A model generated the notes under the pieces. The model saw only the letters and a list, made by a program, of their open reading frames with translations, had not been told where the DNA came from and ran no database searches. A stretch of 42,769 nucleotides of DNA from Verrucomicrobiota bacterium (GTDB lineage: Bacteria; Verrucomicrobiota; Verrucomicrobiia; Limisphaerales; SIBE01), in contig JAIPJX010000024.1 in assembly GCA_021733945.1 (NCBI GenBank), forward strand, positions 1 through 42,769, written 5' to 3'. The position numbers and the translations under genes are program-made. Positions 26,438 to 34,985 of this stretch are shown piece after piece; positions within the stretch are counted from its first letter, which is position 1, and each line of letters opens with the position of its first letter.

Positions 26438-29325
26438 GGAGCCCTCCGTTCTGCCAGCGTTCGCTCTCGGAGGAGCGGGGTGGCCAGCTCGCGGAGGTTT
26501 TCGAGGTCGCGTTCCTGGTCCGGGCTGAAGTGTCCCTGCCGTTGACCGTAGGTGTCGAGCCAGGTGATCAACCGGTCCAGGGATTGGCGGTCCAGGTGGA
26601 CGTCGTGATGTCCCTTTGGATCGGTGAGCAGGGAGAGGAATGCGCTTTGGCGGGCGGGTTGCTCCCCTTCACTCGAAACACCTTCGCGATACGCCTTCAG
26701 CACCAGATCGCGCAGGTTGGGGGTGCCGTGATTGGCGAGCGATTCGTAAGCGTGTTCGGGACTCAGATCGAACTGCGCCGCTTCGGTGTCGTTGCTGTTC
26801 GGGGAGTGACAGCTCACGCATTTGTTGTCGAGAACAGGTTGCACCAAATGGTCGAACCGCAACGGCCAGGAACCGTCCGGTCCGGGTGTGATCTGCGAGG
26901 GCGCGCGTCGAACGGCCAGAGGTTGGGATCCGGCCGGCGGTGAGTTCTGGCGGTTCTCATGACAACCGATGCAACTGAGTGTCTGACCCGGTTGCACGTG
27001 GGTCGCGCTGCGCATCGTTTGCACTGCCATGCCGTCCCGGTCCAGCGCCTGGAAAAACAGGGCGACTCCCGAGGGGACCCGGAAGAATGCCGAGCCGTCC
27101 GGTTCAACCGGCACGGTACCCAACACGGCCTTGCCGGGGTCGTCCCGGGTGAGCCCGAGCGTCGGTTGGTTCATCCAGGGTTGTGTCTTTGCCGGAACCG
27201 CCACGATGCGAAGAGCGGTGATGTCGCCCCGGCGCACGGTGTGGAGTCCACGGTACACATCGGCCACGAGAAAGTGTCCCTCCTGGGCGGCCTCCCAATC
27301 GATCCGACTGGCCAGCATCGGGGCGGGTTTTTGAGTTTTAATGGGAATCGGGTGCATCGACGAGATCTCCGGATCGCGATGGAGCAGTTCGAGACCGCCG
27401 TCGGTGTCGAACAGGTAGATTCCCAGACCGTTGACAGAACGCTGGCTGCCTTCCCGGACCTGCTCCTCGCGACCCCATGCCACGAGGTGGGTTTTCTCGG
27501 AGAGGGGCCACGGATTTGAAAAGAACGCCTGGGGCCAACCTTCGATCTCCGGGAACGGGATGTCCGGTGTGAGCCGTGTGAGCGGAGCATCGCCTTCGGT
27601 GCCCGCGGATGGATCCAGGAGCACGAGACTGCCCATGGTCTGGGAATGGTGGCCGGAGGCGGTGAACAGGATTTTGTTCGATCCGGGGATCGGGCGCGGC
27701 TCAAACGCGCAGTGGGGAGAACGGGTGTAGTTGCCGTAGATCAGCCTCGAATGGGTGCCGTCCGGGTGGATCGACCAGAGGCTCATGTAGGGCATGTTGT
27801 CCCGGTCCACGTAGTCCCAGCGGGAGTAAAGGATGGTGCCGTCGCGGGACACGATGGGGTCCCATTCAAACATTTCGAACGGGGAGATGGCGATGGGATC
27901 ACTGCCGTCGGCGGCCATCGTGTGCAGGGTGTAAACCGCCACCGGTCGACTGGCATCGCCCCCGCAGCGCACATAGCAGTCGGGCAAATCCGGCTGGGTC
28001 CACGATTTTTGAGCGCTCCCGCGGCCGGCTTGAAGAGACTGCCCGCGTCGTGTGGAGAGGAATACAATGCGGCCGTCCGGAATGTATTGGGGGTCGAAGT
28101 TGTCGTATTTGCCGCCGGTCAACCGCCGTACGCTCCGGCCATGCAGGTTCATTTCGAAGACATGATAAAATGCGTCTTCGGGCACATTGGCTTTGTCGAG
28201 TTTGTCCTTGAGGGCCGCCAGCCACGGATAATGGCGGCACCAGGAGAACAAGATCCGGCTGCCATCGGGCGAGAGGGCCGGACGCTGGAAACTCCCGGGT
28301 TGATCGCTGAAATCGTCTGTCAGGCATTCGATTGACGGAGTGCCGCTCCGGATGTTCTTAAGCAGATACAGCCCCCCTCCCGGTCGGGACCACCAGCCGT
28401 AGTTCTGGTCGGACATATGGCTGAAGCTTCCGGGTACCCGTTTGACAAAGAGCACGTCATCAAAACCGATGGCCGGGTTCAGAAGCGCCAGCTCGCGCAG
28501 CGCGGAGCGCAGTTCGAAATAGTGTTCGCGGCGGTCCAGGTTTTTTTCCTGCATTCGTTGGATGGTCGCCTCCGTGAAGATTTGTTCGAAACGCCTCGTG
28601 TCGATGCCGCTGCGGTGGAACCGTTCGGCCAGCTTGCGACCACGGTCAATGACCCATTCGAAGGGCAGGTCCACCGGGATGCCCTCACTCCGGCGCTCCG
28701 GCTTTCGGTGGGACCACTGGCTGAGACTGCTTTGGTCAGCCGCGTGATGCAGAGCCAGGTTGCGTCTTCCCCCTGCGTTCGAGATCACCTCCACCTCATC
28801 CAGATGGAGGCAGGTTGTTCCGGGGAGCTGGATTCTGACGAATCGGGCCTTGGCATTTTCGAGCGGAATGTTCAGGGAACCGCGGTCGGGCATTCGGTAA
28901 CCGTAGAAGAGGGAGCCGTCGTGCTGGTAAACGCGAGTCCAGGAGGTGCTGTCGTTTGAGAGATGAATCTCGAATCGCGCCGCGCGTCGGGCCGCTTCGG
29001 TGTCATCGGACCGATTCCAGATCCGCACCTGGGCGATGCTGTGGACTTCGCCAAGGTCGACCTGCCACCAGGGATTGGATTCCACGGAGGTGTGGAATCC
29101 CCAACCGCCGTTGGTCACCCCGTCGCATCCGCCGCGTGCGTCGTCGGCGGTCTCCAGCGTGTTGGTGGATGCCGGTTCGGTGTGAAGTCGGGCTTCGGCG
29201 AGCCATTCGGCTTCCAGCTGGAGCTGCCAATCCGAGGCACGGGAGTTGTCTCCGGCGGCGATGGAAGATGAACCAAGCAGCCCGAGGAGACCGGAAATCA
29301 GGAGGAGCGCGCGTTTGAGTTTCAT
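26434..29325 (-). CDS. Exported diheme protein: discoidin domain + HZS-alpha-like propeller
   Basis: 963 residues with a signal peptide (RALLLISGLLGLLGSSSIAA). Residues about 50-185 form an F5/8 type C (discoidin) domain: NPWWQVDLGEVHSIAQVRIW, RFEIHLSNDSTSWTRVYQ and ARFVRIQLPGTTCLHLDEVE. Such domains bind sugars or surfaces. After about 100 helical residues comes a TolB-like, HZS-alpha-type propeller (DGTILYSRWDYVDRDN) and then two CxxCH sites, CIGCH at 785 and CVSCH at 836. It is a close structural cousin of the next gene, with the same order of propeller then haems, and probably arose by duplication. The discoidin domain may anchor it to a polysaccharide or the cell surface. The role of the haems is unknown. 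Confidence 0.85.
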   Translation of the reverse strand: MKLKRALLLISGLLGLLGSSSIAAGDNSRASDWQLQLEAEWLAEARLHTEPASTNTLETADDARGGCDGVTNGGWGFHTSVESNPWWQVDLGEVHSIAQVRIWNRSDDTEAARRAARFEIHLSNDSTSWTRVYQHDGSLFYGYRMPDRGSLNIPLENAKARFVRIQLPGTTCLHLDEVEVISNAGGRRNLALHHAADQSSLSQWSHRKPERRSEGIPVDLPFEWVIDRGRKLAERFHRSGIDTRRFEQIFTEATIQRMQEKNLDRREHYFELRSALRELALLNPAIGFDDVLFVKRVPGSFSHMSDQNYGWWSRPGGGLYLLKNIRSGTPSIECLTDDFSDQPGSFQRPALSPDGSRILFSWCRHYPWLAALKDKLDKANVPEDAFYHVFEMNLHGRSVRRLTGGKYDNFDPQYIPDGRIVFLSTRRGQSLQAGRGSAQKSWTQPDLPDCYVRCGGDASRPVAVYTLHTMAADGSDPIAISPFEMFEWDPIVSRDGTILYSRWDYVDRDNMPYMSLWSIHPDGTHSRLIYGNYTRSPHCAFEPRPIPGSNKILFTASGHHSQTMGSLVLLDPSAGTEGDAPLTRLTPDIPFPEIEGWPQAFFSNPWPLSEKTHLVAWGREEQVREGSQRSVNGLGIYLFDTDGGLELLHRDPEISSMHPIPIKTQKPAPMLASRIDWEAAQEGHFLVADVYRGLHTVRRGDITALRIVAVPAKTQPWMNQPTLGLTRDDPGKAVLGTVPVEPDGSAFFRVPSGVALFFQALDRDGMAVQTMRSATHVQPGQTLSCIGCHENRQNSPPAGSQPLAVRRAPSQITPGPDGSWPLRFDHLVQPVLDNKCVSCHSPNSNDTEAAQFDLSPEHAYESLANHGTPNLRDLVLKAYREGVSSEGEQPARQSAFLSLLTDPKGHHDVHLDRQSLDRLITWLDTYGQRQGHFSPDQERDLENLRELATPLLRERTLAERRAP

Positions 29326-29338
29326 GGAATGGGTGTCT

Positions 29339-29353
29339 CCGGTTCGAAACCGG
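29339..29353. other. Short hairpin in the intercistronic gap
   Basis: CCGGTT-CGA-AACCGG forms a perfect 6-bp stem with a 3-nt loop in the 70-nt gap between the first and second cytochrome genes. There is no T run, so it is unlikely to be a terminator; it could stabilise the upstream message or set the ratio of the two products. Confidence 0.4.
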
Positions 29354-29395
29354 CTTGCATGCAGTGGTCAAAGTGGTCGGAAGGGGTTCACGGGG

Positions 29396-31273
29396 CTAGA
29401 GCGATAGAAGAAATGTTGCCAGGTCTTCGATCTCCTGCGGTGTTAGGTGGGAGGTCTGTCCGTGTAGATCGTCCGGGTTGGAGGAGGTCAGGACTTCCTT
29501 CACCGTCAGAGCACTTCCGTCGTGGAGGAAGGGCGCGGTCCGCCAGATCTCGACGAGACTGGGAGTGTCGAACCTGTCTGCAGGAGCGTCGTAACGCCCG
29601 ATGGTGCCGACCCTGTGTTGTTTTTGATCGGTGTAGAGATCGCCTCTGTGACAATTCGCGCAGCGTGTGGTTTCACTGAAGAAGAGCTTTCTGCCGCGCT
29701 CGCCCGCCAGGCTCAGGCGCCCCTGTTCGAGATGGGGACTGGGCATGGGCGAGAGGGATCTCAGGTAGGCGTCCAAGGCGGTCGCAACTTCCTCGGGTTG
29801 AACGGTGAACAGAGCGTGTGGGATGCCGGCCCGCACCGCCGCGGCCGAATCGGCGCGCACGCCCAGCCACATCATCGGGGGTGTGTCCGGAGCCAGAAGC
29901 AGACTCTTGGAGTTTTTGGGATTGCCGATCCCGTCGTTCAGGTTGTCCCAGTTCATCCCGTCCACACGGGCGTCATTGGAATGACAGCTGGCGCAACTTT
30001 GCCATCCCTGAAAACAGAGGGTGGCATCATTGAAATAGGCCTCGCCCCGCCTTTCGGCAGGGTCCTCCGAACATGACCCGAGTGCAATCGACCTGACCGG
30101 GGAGTCGGGATCGTCGAGGTCGATCACGCTGAGTGTGTCGGAAAAAAAGTTCCCGATCCAGGCGCGTCCACCGGCGACCACCAGGGAGCGAGGTCCACGA
30201 TCGGCCGCGGTCAGTTGGATCCGTTGCCGAAGACCGACCAGAAACGCGAGGTCGTTCGGTATATCCGCCAGCGTCCGGGAGGCGGACAGGGTTTCGTCCG
30301 GCAAGCCTCCGGACCCCAATCGATGGATCCGCTCGAGCAATGCCGGGAAATCGATGATGCTGAGTTCATGGGTGCCGGCGTGGGTCGTCATGATCCTCGA
30401 CCCGTCCGTGTCCCAGGCAACGGCCCAAGGGTTGGCGGCCCCGGCATTGATGTTGTCCAGCAGCACGGTGGTGAGCAGGTCGAGCGTTTGGAGGTCGATC
30501 AGGCTCATTGCGCTGGTATTGATCCACCCCCGTTCGATCTGGGTCGTGGGCAGATGAAATCGCGCCAACTGGTGGACCACGACCGCGTGCCGGCCGTCGG
30601 GTGAGATGCGCAGGTCGCGCAGCAGGGTCGATCCATTCGGCAGTTCAAGTTCTTTGACCATCCCGCCCGTGCGCAGATCCAGAACGGTGACGGTGGCGCG
30701 CACGACATCGGCATCGGCCCTGCCTGCCTGGAGATGATTGGCCACCAGCAGATGCCTGCCGTCCGGCGTGACAGCTGCCGACACGGGTTCCCTGGGTGCG
30801 ATCAGGCGACGCATCACCCTGCCGGATGCCAGGTCGATCTGATCAATCCGGTTGTCGAAGCGCGCGCAGACAAACAGGCTGCGTTCGTCCGGGCTGAGCA
30901 CCGGATCCGAGGCGGTGTGCCCGACTTCCATGGTTCGGACCACCCTTCCCGTGGAGGTGTCGATTTCGCACACGGTGCTTTGGGGCGCGGGGCAGGTGAC
31001 ATAGAGCATGCTGCCGTCGCCGCGCAGGGTGAGGCCGCTCGCCGGCGATGGCAGAACGGTGGACCGGGTGATCCGGCCGGTGGCCGTCTCCATAAAAAGC
31101 ACGGAGGGAGTTGTCGCGCAGCCGATGTAGAGGGTTTGCGCATTTGGAGCAGCGCTCAGGGATGAAGGGGAGAGGGCCGGCGACGCGATCAAGGAGCCCG
31201 ATCCCAATGCGTGAAGGAGCGTGAGAGCGGCGAGGGTTGCCCCTGTCCAATGGACCGGCATGTACGGCGTCAT
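29396..31273 (-). CDS. Exported YVTN-type propeller fused to diheme cytochrome c peroxidase-like domain
   Basis: 625 residues. A signal peptide (ATLAALTLLHALGSGSLIA) is followed by a seven-bladed YVTN-like propeller with repeats such as RGDGSMLYVTC, SPDERSLFVCARFDN and TPDGRHLLVANHL. The C-terminal third resembles the MauG/bacterial CcpA-type diheme domain: CASCH at 427, CANCH at 538, and the conserved late segment FDTPSLVEIWRTAPFLHDGS. The last histidine in FLHDGS and a nearby methionine (PPMMWLG) are possible axial ligands. This suggests a periplasmic enzyme or electron carrier, possibly a peroxidase or an oxidase of a partner substrate. ATG 31273 is well supported by AGGAG 8-10 nt upstream. 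It is the first gene of the FNR-box operon. Confidence 0.88.
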   Translation of the reverse strand: MTPYMPVHWTGATLAALTLLHALGSGSLIASPALSPSSLSAAPNAQTLYIGCATTPSVLFMETATGRITRSTVLPSPASGLTLRGDGSMLYVTCPAPQSTVCEIDTSTGRVVRTMEVGHTASDPVLSPDERSLFVCARFDNRIDQIDLASGRVMRRLIAPREPVSAAVTPDGRHLLVANHLQAGRADADVVRATVTVLDLRTGGMVKELELPNGSTLLRDLRISPDGRHAVVVHQLARFHLPTTQIERGWINTSAMSLIDLQTLDLLTTVLLDNINAGAANPWAVAWDTDGSRIMTTHAGTHELSIIDFPALLERIHRLGSGGLPDETLSASRTLADIPNDLAFLVGLRQRIQLTAADRGPRSLVVAGGRAWIGNFFSDTLSVIDLDDPDSPVRSIALGSCSEDPAERRGEAYFNDATLCFQGWQSCASCHSNDARVDGMNWDNLNDGIGNPKNSKSLLLAPDTPPMMWLGVRADSAAAVRAGIPHALFTVQPEEVATALDAYLRSLSPMPSPHLEQGRLSLAGERGRKLFFSETTRCANCHRGDLYTDQKQHRVGTIGRYDAPADRFDTPSLVEIWRTAPFLHDGSALTVKEVLTSSNPDDLHGQTSHLTPQEIEDLATFLLSL

Positions 31274-31289
31274 AAGCGGAATCTCCTGT

Positions 31290-31338
31290 TTGTCCGATTA
31301 AACGTTCTTTTCCCGGTTCCATACTTGATCCTGATCAA
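31290..31338 (-). promoter_or_regulatory. Class II FNR/DNR-type promoter of the cytochrome operon
   Basis: At 31325-31338 the sequence TTGATCCTGATCAA is a perfect TTGAT-N4-ATCAA box, the consensus of FNR, ANR and DNR regulators. It is flanked by matching C and G, so the arms are 7 nt. Reading the minus strand, a -10 element TTTAAT (31302-31297) occupies the 30th to 35th bases after the box centre, the exact class II (-41.5) geometry. The predicted start of transcription is A at 31290, and AGGAG (31287-31283) lies before ATG 31273. There is no need for a -35 element in such promoters. The regulator gene is not in the window. Confidence 0.75.
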
Positions 31339-31508
31339 GCTTGACCGGAAGTCCTCGCGGTAGTGTCGGTAGGCGTGGCCGGGGGGCGCTGTTTCCGGAG
31401 TTTGTCGTAACAGGTCGGCCCGTGGGTTTCGCCGGACTCCGCGGAATTACCGCCTCCGGTTTTCGTAATTGTGTTTGCGGCTCTTTAAAATCAATCTCAG
31501 GACGATCT

Positions 31509-32822
31509 ATGAAAAACGCATGGCTCCCGAAAATACCCAGCACGGCCGGTCTTCCTGTCTTGGCCATGATGGTCACCCTGATGACGGGCCGCTTTTGCGC
31601 GGCGCAGTCGGCAGGCGTGGCGTTGAGTGAGCAGGGCCCCATGCCTGGAATTCAAAGTTTCGGGGTTTCTCCAACCAACACTCCCGCGGTGAACAAGGTG
31701 GCGCTTCAGCGGGCGATCGACTGGGCATCCGAACGCGGGGCGGCCCTGTTCGTCGAGCCGACCGACGAACCGTATCCGGTGGAGAGCGGTTTGGTTCTGC
31801 GACGCAATGTATCGTTGGTGGGGGTGCATGGGCCGGTTGGACGCGGCACCCGGCATCCCCGAAAACCGCAGCCGGTTGGCAGTGTGTTTCGGATTGAGGA
31901 CGAGCGGGCGCCGTTCCTGACGGTGGAAGGGGCTACTCAGGTTCGGGGGATTCAGTTCTGGTATCCGAATCAGACCCTGGATGATCCTTCACGGATCGTT
32001 CGTTACCCGGCCACCATTCAGGTCAGTCGGACGGTGGCGGCGCAGGGGGTGACCCTGTCTTGTCTGACGTTTTACGGAGAGTACCTGGCGATGGACTTCA
32101 ACGCCGCGCGCGGGATGCCCTGCGAGCAGATCCTGTTCGAGCACTGCTATGGATATCCGTTGAGCGGGGAGTTTATTCGTGTGGATTATTGCTACGACAT
32201 TCCGCGGATCCTGCACTGCCATGTGAACCCGTCGAATCTTCGCTATTTTCGGGGTGGATACAGCCGATCCGTCATCGATGCCGTCGTGGCTTCCAAAACA
32301 TTCACCTACGCAATCAACCACACCGACAATGCGGTCCTGATGGACCTGTTTACATTTGGTGCCTACGGCGGTGTTTACATGGGGCCTGCAACCTACGGGC
32401 AGCTCACGAGCTTCAATCTGGATTGTGTGACGGTTGGAATCCATAAGCTGGGGGACGGCACCTTCAATCGGAACTGGCAGATTGCCCAGGGATCGATCAT
32501 CGCAAATACAGGACCCGGGGTTGAGTCCGTTCATCCGATCATCATCGAAGGTCGGGGCCACACGGCGTTGTCGAATGTGGAGGCGTTTTCCGGTGGGAAT
32601 GGCGCGCTGACGACCCTGGACCGATCCCAGGATTTTATGCTGGTCCGAGGGGATCGGAAACTGACGGTAACCCTTCAGGGCTGTCGCATGAGGAACTATG
32701 CCGCGGACGAACCCATCACGCTGCAGAACCCTGAAGCGCTGATTCAGGCAACCGGATGCGTGGATAAGAACGAGAACCTGTTTAACGGGGTTTTCGGAAA
32801 GAATGCAACGCCTGTGCCGTGA
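31509..32822 (+). CDS. Exported right-handed beta-helix (pectate-lyase-like) protein
   Basis: 437 residues from ATG 31509 with AGGA 6 nt before it. A signal peptide (LPVLAMMVTLMTGRFCAA) is followed by the pectate-lyase-superfamily entry NTPAVNKVALQRAIDWASERGAALFVE (read as separate segments VALQRAIDWASERG and AALFVE), then repeated beta-helix coils such as VTLSCLTFYGEYLAMDF and AINHTDNAVLMDLFTFGA. The fold is that of Pectate_lyase_3 and related glycan-binding or lyase proteins. I cannot point to clear catalytic residues, so it may bind rather than cut. It is followed 25 nt later by an NAD-dependent uronate-dehydrogenase-like gene, and it diverges from the FNR-box cytochrome operon. Confidence 0.78.
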   Translation: MKNAWLPKIPSTAGLPVLAMMVTLMTGRFCAAQSAGVALSEQGPMPGIQSFGVSPTNTPAVNKVALQRAIDWASERGAALFVEPTDEPYPVESGLVLRRNVSLVGVHGPVGRGTRHPRKPQPVGSVFRIEDERAPFLTVEGATQVRGIQFWYPNQTLDDPSRIVRYPATIQVSRTVAAQGVTLSCLTFYGEYLAMDFNAARGMPCEQILFEHCYGYPLSGEFIRVDYCYDIPRILHCHVNPSNLRYFRGGYSRSVIDAVVASKTFTYAINHTDNAVLMDLFTFGAYGGVYMGPATYGQLTSFNLDCVTVGIHKLGDGTFNRNWQIAQGSIIANTGPGVESVHPIIIEGRGHTALSNVEAFSGGNGALTTLDRSQDFMLVRGDRKLTVTLQGCRMRNYAADEPITLQNPEALIQATGCVDKNENLFNGVFGKNATPVP

Positions 32823-32847
32823 ACCCCGCGGGTTGGATGAGACAATC

Positions 32848-33642
32848 ATGATGATCGGTAAACAGAAGCCCATCCTGGTGACCGGGGCGGCTGGAAGCAT
32901 CGGGCAGGCGGCAGTGGCGGGCCTGATGGGCGCGGGTTGGCAGGTGCGTGGCTTCGACCTGCGTCCGACATCGGGATGCTCGGAATCCGTTGTGGGGGAT
33001 CTGACCGACGCGGCGGCTGTGCATGCTGCGGCCGAGGGTGTCGGGGCGATCATTCACATGGCGGCTGTGCCGGATGATGATGACTTTCTCGAGCGCCTGT
33101 TGCCCGGCAACATCATCGGGCTGCATCATGTGCTGGAGGCTGCCCGGCTCGCAGGAGTGCCGCGGGTTGTGCTGGCGAGCACGGGACAGGTGGTGTGGTG
33201 GCAGTTGCTCGAAGGTCCATGGCCCATTGAACCGGACGCTCCGATTTCTCCGAAGCACTGGTATGCTGCCACCAAGGTGCTCGCGGAGGCGGCAGGGCAG
33301 GTGTACGCCCGCAGCCATGGGCTCACGGTTGTGGCGCTGCGACTCGGCTGGTTTCCCCGTACGCCCGAACACGCTGTCGAACTGAATGAAACACCGCGCG
33401 GACCGAACGTCTACCTCAGTCCGGGTGATGCCGCGCGATTTTTTGTGCGCGCCATGGAGGCTCCCCTGGAGCAGGGGTACTCGGTGGTCTGGCTTGCCAG
33501 TCGCCCTCTGAACCAGCAGCTTTTTAACCTTGACCCCACGACGCGCCTGATCGGTTGGGAACCCCGGGATCAGTGGCCAACGGGTTCCGAGCATCTGCTG
33601 CGGCAGGCCCCAGGTTCAGAACCGGCAGGGCTCACCCGCTGA
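32848..33642 (+). CDS. NAD(P)-dependent epimerase/uronate dehydrogenase-like protein
   Basis: About 264 residues of the extended SDR family. It has the cofactor loop TGAAGSIGQAAVAGL, an acidic residue after strand 2 (VRGFDLRP), and the active-site pair in WYAATKVLAEA (Y-x3-K). The general layout, with IIHMAAVPDDDDF and the C-terminal RLIGWEPRDQWP, resembles uronate dehydrogenases that oxidise galacturonate or glucuronate. The call of uronate as substrate is an inference. RBS-like GGATGAGA precedes ATG 32848. The gene is 25 nt after the beta-helix gene, so the pair may process an uronate-containing polysaccharide. It ends 11 nt from the convergent kinase gene. Confidence 0.82.
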   Translation: MMIGKQKPILVTGAAGSIGQAAVAGLMGAGWQVRGFDLRPTSGCSESVVGDLTDAAAVHAAAEGVGAIIHMAAVPDDDDFLERLLPGNIIGLHHVLEAARLAGVPRVVLASTGQVVWWQLLEGPWPIEPDAPISPKHWYAATKVLAEAAGQVYARSHGLTVVALRLGWFPRTPEHAVELNETPRGPNVYLSPGDAARFFVRAMEAPLEQGYSVVWLASRPLNQQLFNLDPTTRLIGWEPRDQWPTGSEHLLRQAPGSEPAGLTR

Positions 33643-33653
33643 TGCGGCACCGC

Positions 33654-34985
33654 CTACTGACATTGCTCGAAAGGGGCGGTGAACCAGAAGGTGGAGCCTT
33701 TTGCGGGAAGGCTCCGCACACCGATGTCGCCCCCCATCAAATCCACCAGTCTGTAACAAATCGCGAGTCCCAATCCGGTGCCTCCGTACACCCGGGTGCA
33801 AGAATCGTCCGCTTGTTCGAAGGCCCCGAACAGTTTGCCCTGGGCTTCCATCGGGATGCCAATGCCGGTGTCCTTTACCTCGAACCGCAGCATCACACCC
33901 CGCTTATCGGTTGTCTCCGAAATAACTTCGATCGAGACTTCTCCGTGGACGGTGAACTTGATGGCGTTGCCGATCAGGTTGTTCAGGATCTGCTGCAGTC
34001 GTCCGGGATCCCCGCGGAGGGAACCCGGCACATCGGAACGGATGGCCAACCCGAGTTTGATTCCTTTGATTCGGGCCTGCTCAGCCAGCGGTTCCATGAC
34101 CTGTTCAATCGTCCGGGGCAGGCTGAAATCCGAAGATTCAATCGTGAGGCGTCCCGCTTCAATCATGGAGTAGTCGAGAATGTCGCTGAGCACATTCATC
34201 AGCGCGTTGCCGCTCTGAATGATTGTCCGGGCGATCGATTCCTGTTCCTCGGAAAGCCCTGTATCGTGAAGCAATCCCGCCATTCCGATGATTCCATTCA
34301 TCGGAGTCCGAAGCTCGTGGCTCATGTTGGCGAGGAACCGGTTCTTCGCCTTGTTTGCCACCTCCGCCGCGCGAGCCAACCCCGCGGAGGTTTGTGCCTG
34401 GATCTGCAGACTGTGGTTCGCACTTTGTAGTTCGGCGGTCCGTTCGTTGACGCGTTCCTCCAGTTCGCCCATTCTGAGGGCCAGTTGCTTTTCCATGTGC
34501 CACTTCTCGGTCAAAGCATGAGCGAGCTGGAGGACTTCAATTGTTTCAAACGGTTTCTTTAAAACCACCAGCCTGCTGCCGGCACCGGTTTCCCTGACCA
34601 TTCGCTCCCAGGAATAATCCGAGTACGCGGAGCACAGAACGAACTGAACATTCGGGAATTCATTCCAGATCTCCCTGATGGTCTGAATCCCATCCCATCC
34701 GGGTGGCATTCGCACATCCATAAAAACCAATGCGTAGGGCCGATCGTTTTCGAAGGCCCGCCTCACCCGAGAGAGTGCCTCGTCGCCCTGGTATGCGGAA
34801 TGGAGTTCGAACGGTCTTGCTTCCGTTCGGGCTGATTCCAGGCCGAACAGTTCAACCGCCAATTGATCAGAAGCGGATGCTTCGGACGCCTTTGGGCTAA
34901 GGATCTTGAAAAAATCCTCGTGAATCGACGCATTGTCGTCCACGATCAGGATTCTTCTATTCGGATGGTTGTTCAAAGGGTCCAT
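33654..34985 (-). CDS. Receiver-histidine kinase hybrid (REC-HisKA-HATPase)
   Basis: 443 residues from ATG 34985. An N-terminal receiver domain starts at [14 protein letters not shown], with the phospho-acceptor D90 in VFMDVRMPP and the lysine in [11 protein letters not shown] coiled coil ([19 protein letters not shown]) leads to the HisKA box [15 protein letters not shown] with H223, then the HATPase boxes [34 protein letters not shown] and GGTGLGLAI. It has no membrane segment, so it is cytoplasmic. Its start lies 29 nt inside the end of the upstream sensor kinase gene, so both come from one message. The receiver may accept phosphate from that kinase; no DNA-binding output is encoded here. 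Confidence 0.9.
   Translation of the reverse strand: MDPLNNHPNRRILIVDDNASIHEDFFKILSPKASEASASDQLAVELFGLESARTEARPFELHSAYQGDEALSRVRRAFENDRPYALVFMDVRMPPGWDGIQTIREIWNEFPNVQFVLCSAYSDYSWERMVRETGAGSRLVVLKKPFETIEVLQLAHALTEKWHMEKQLALRMGELEERVNERTAELQSANHSLQIQAQTSAGLARAAEVANKAKNRFLANMSHELRTPMNGIIGMAGLLHDTGLSEEQESIARTIIQSGNALMNVLSDILDYSMIEAGRLTIESSDFSLPRTIEQVMEPLAEQARIKGIKLGLAIRSDVPGSLRGDPGRLQQILNNLIGNAIKFTVHGEVSIEVISETTDKRGVMLRFEVKDTGIGIPMEAQGKLFGAFEQADDSCTRVYGGTGLGLAICYRLVDLMGGDIGVRSLPAKGSTFWFTAPFEQCQ

Noticed and set aside
23903-29325. Hydrazine synthase and anammox metabolism
   Set aside because: Only the alpha-type propeller fold is shared. No beta/gamma subunit, hydrazine dehydrogenase or anammox-type octahaem protein is present in the window.
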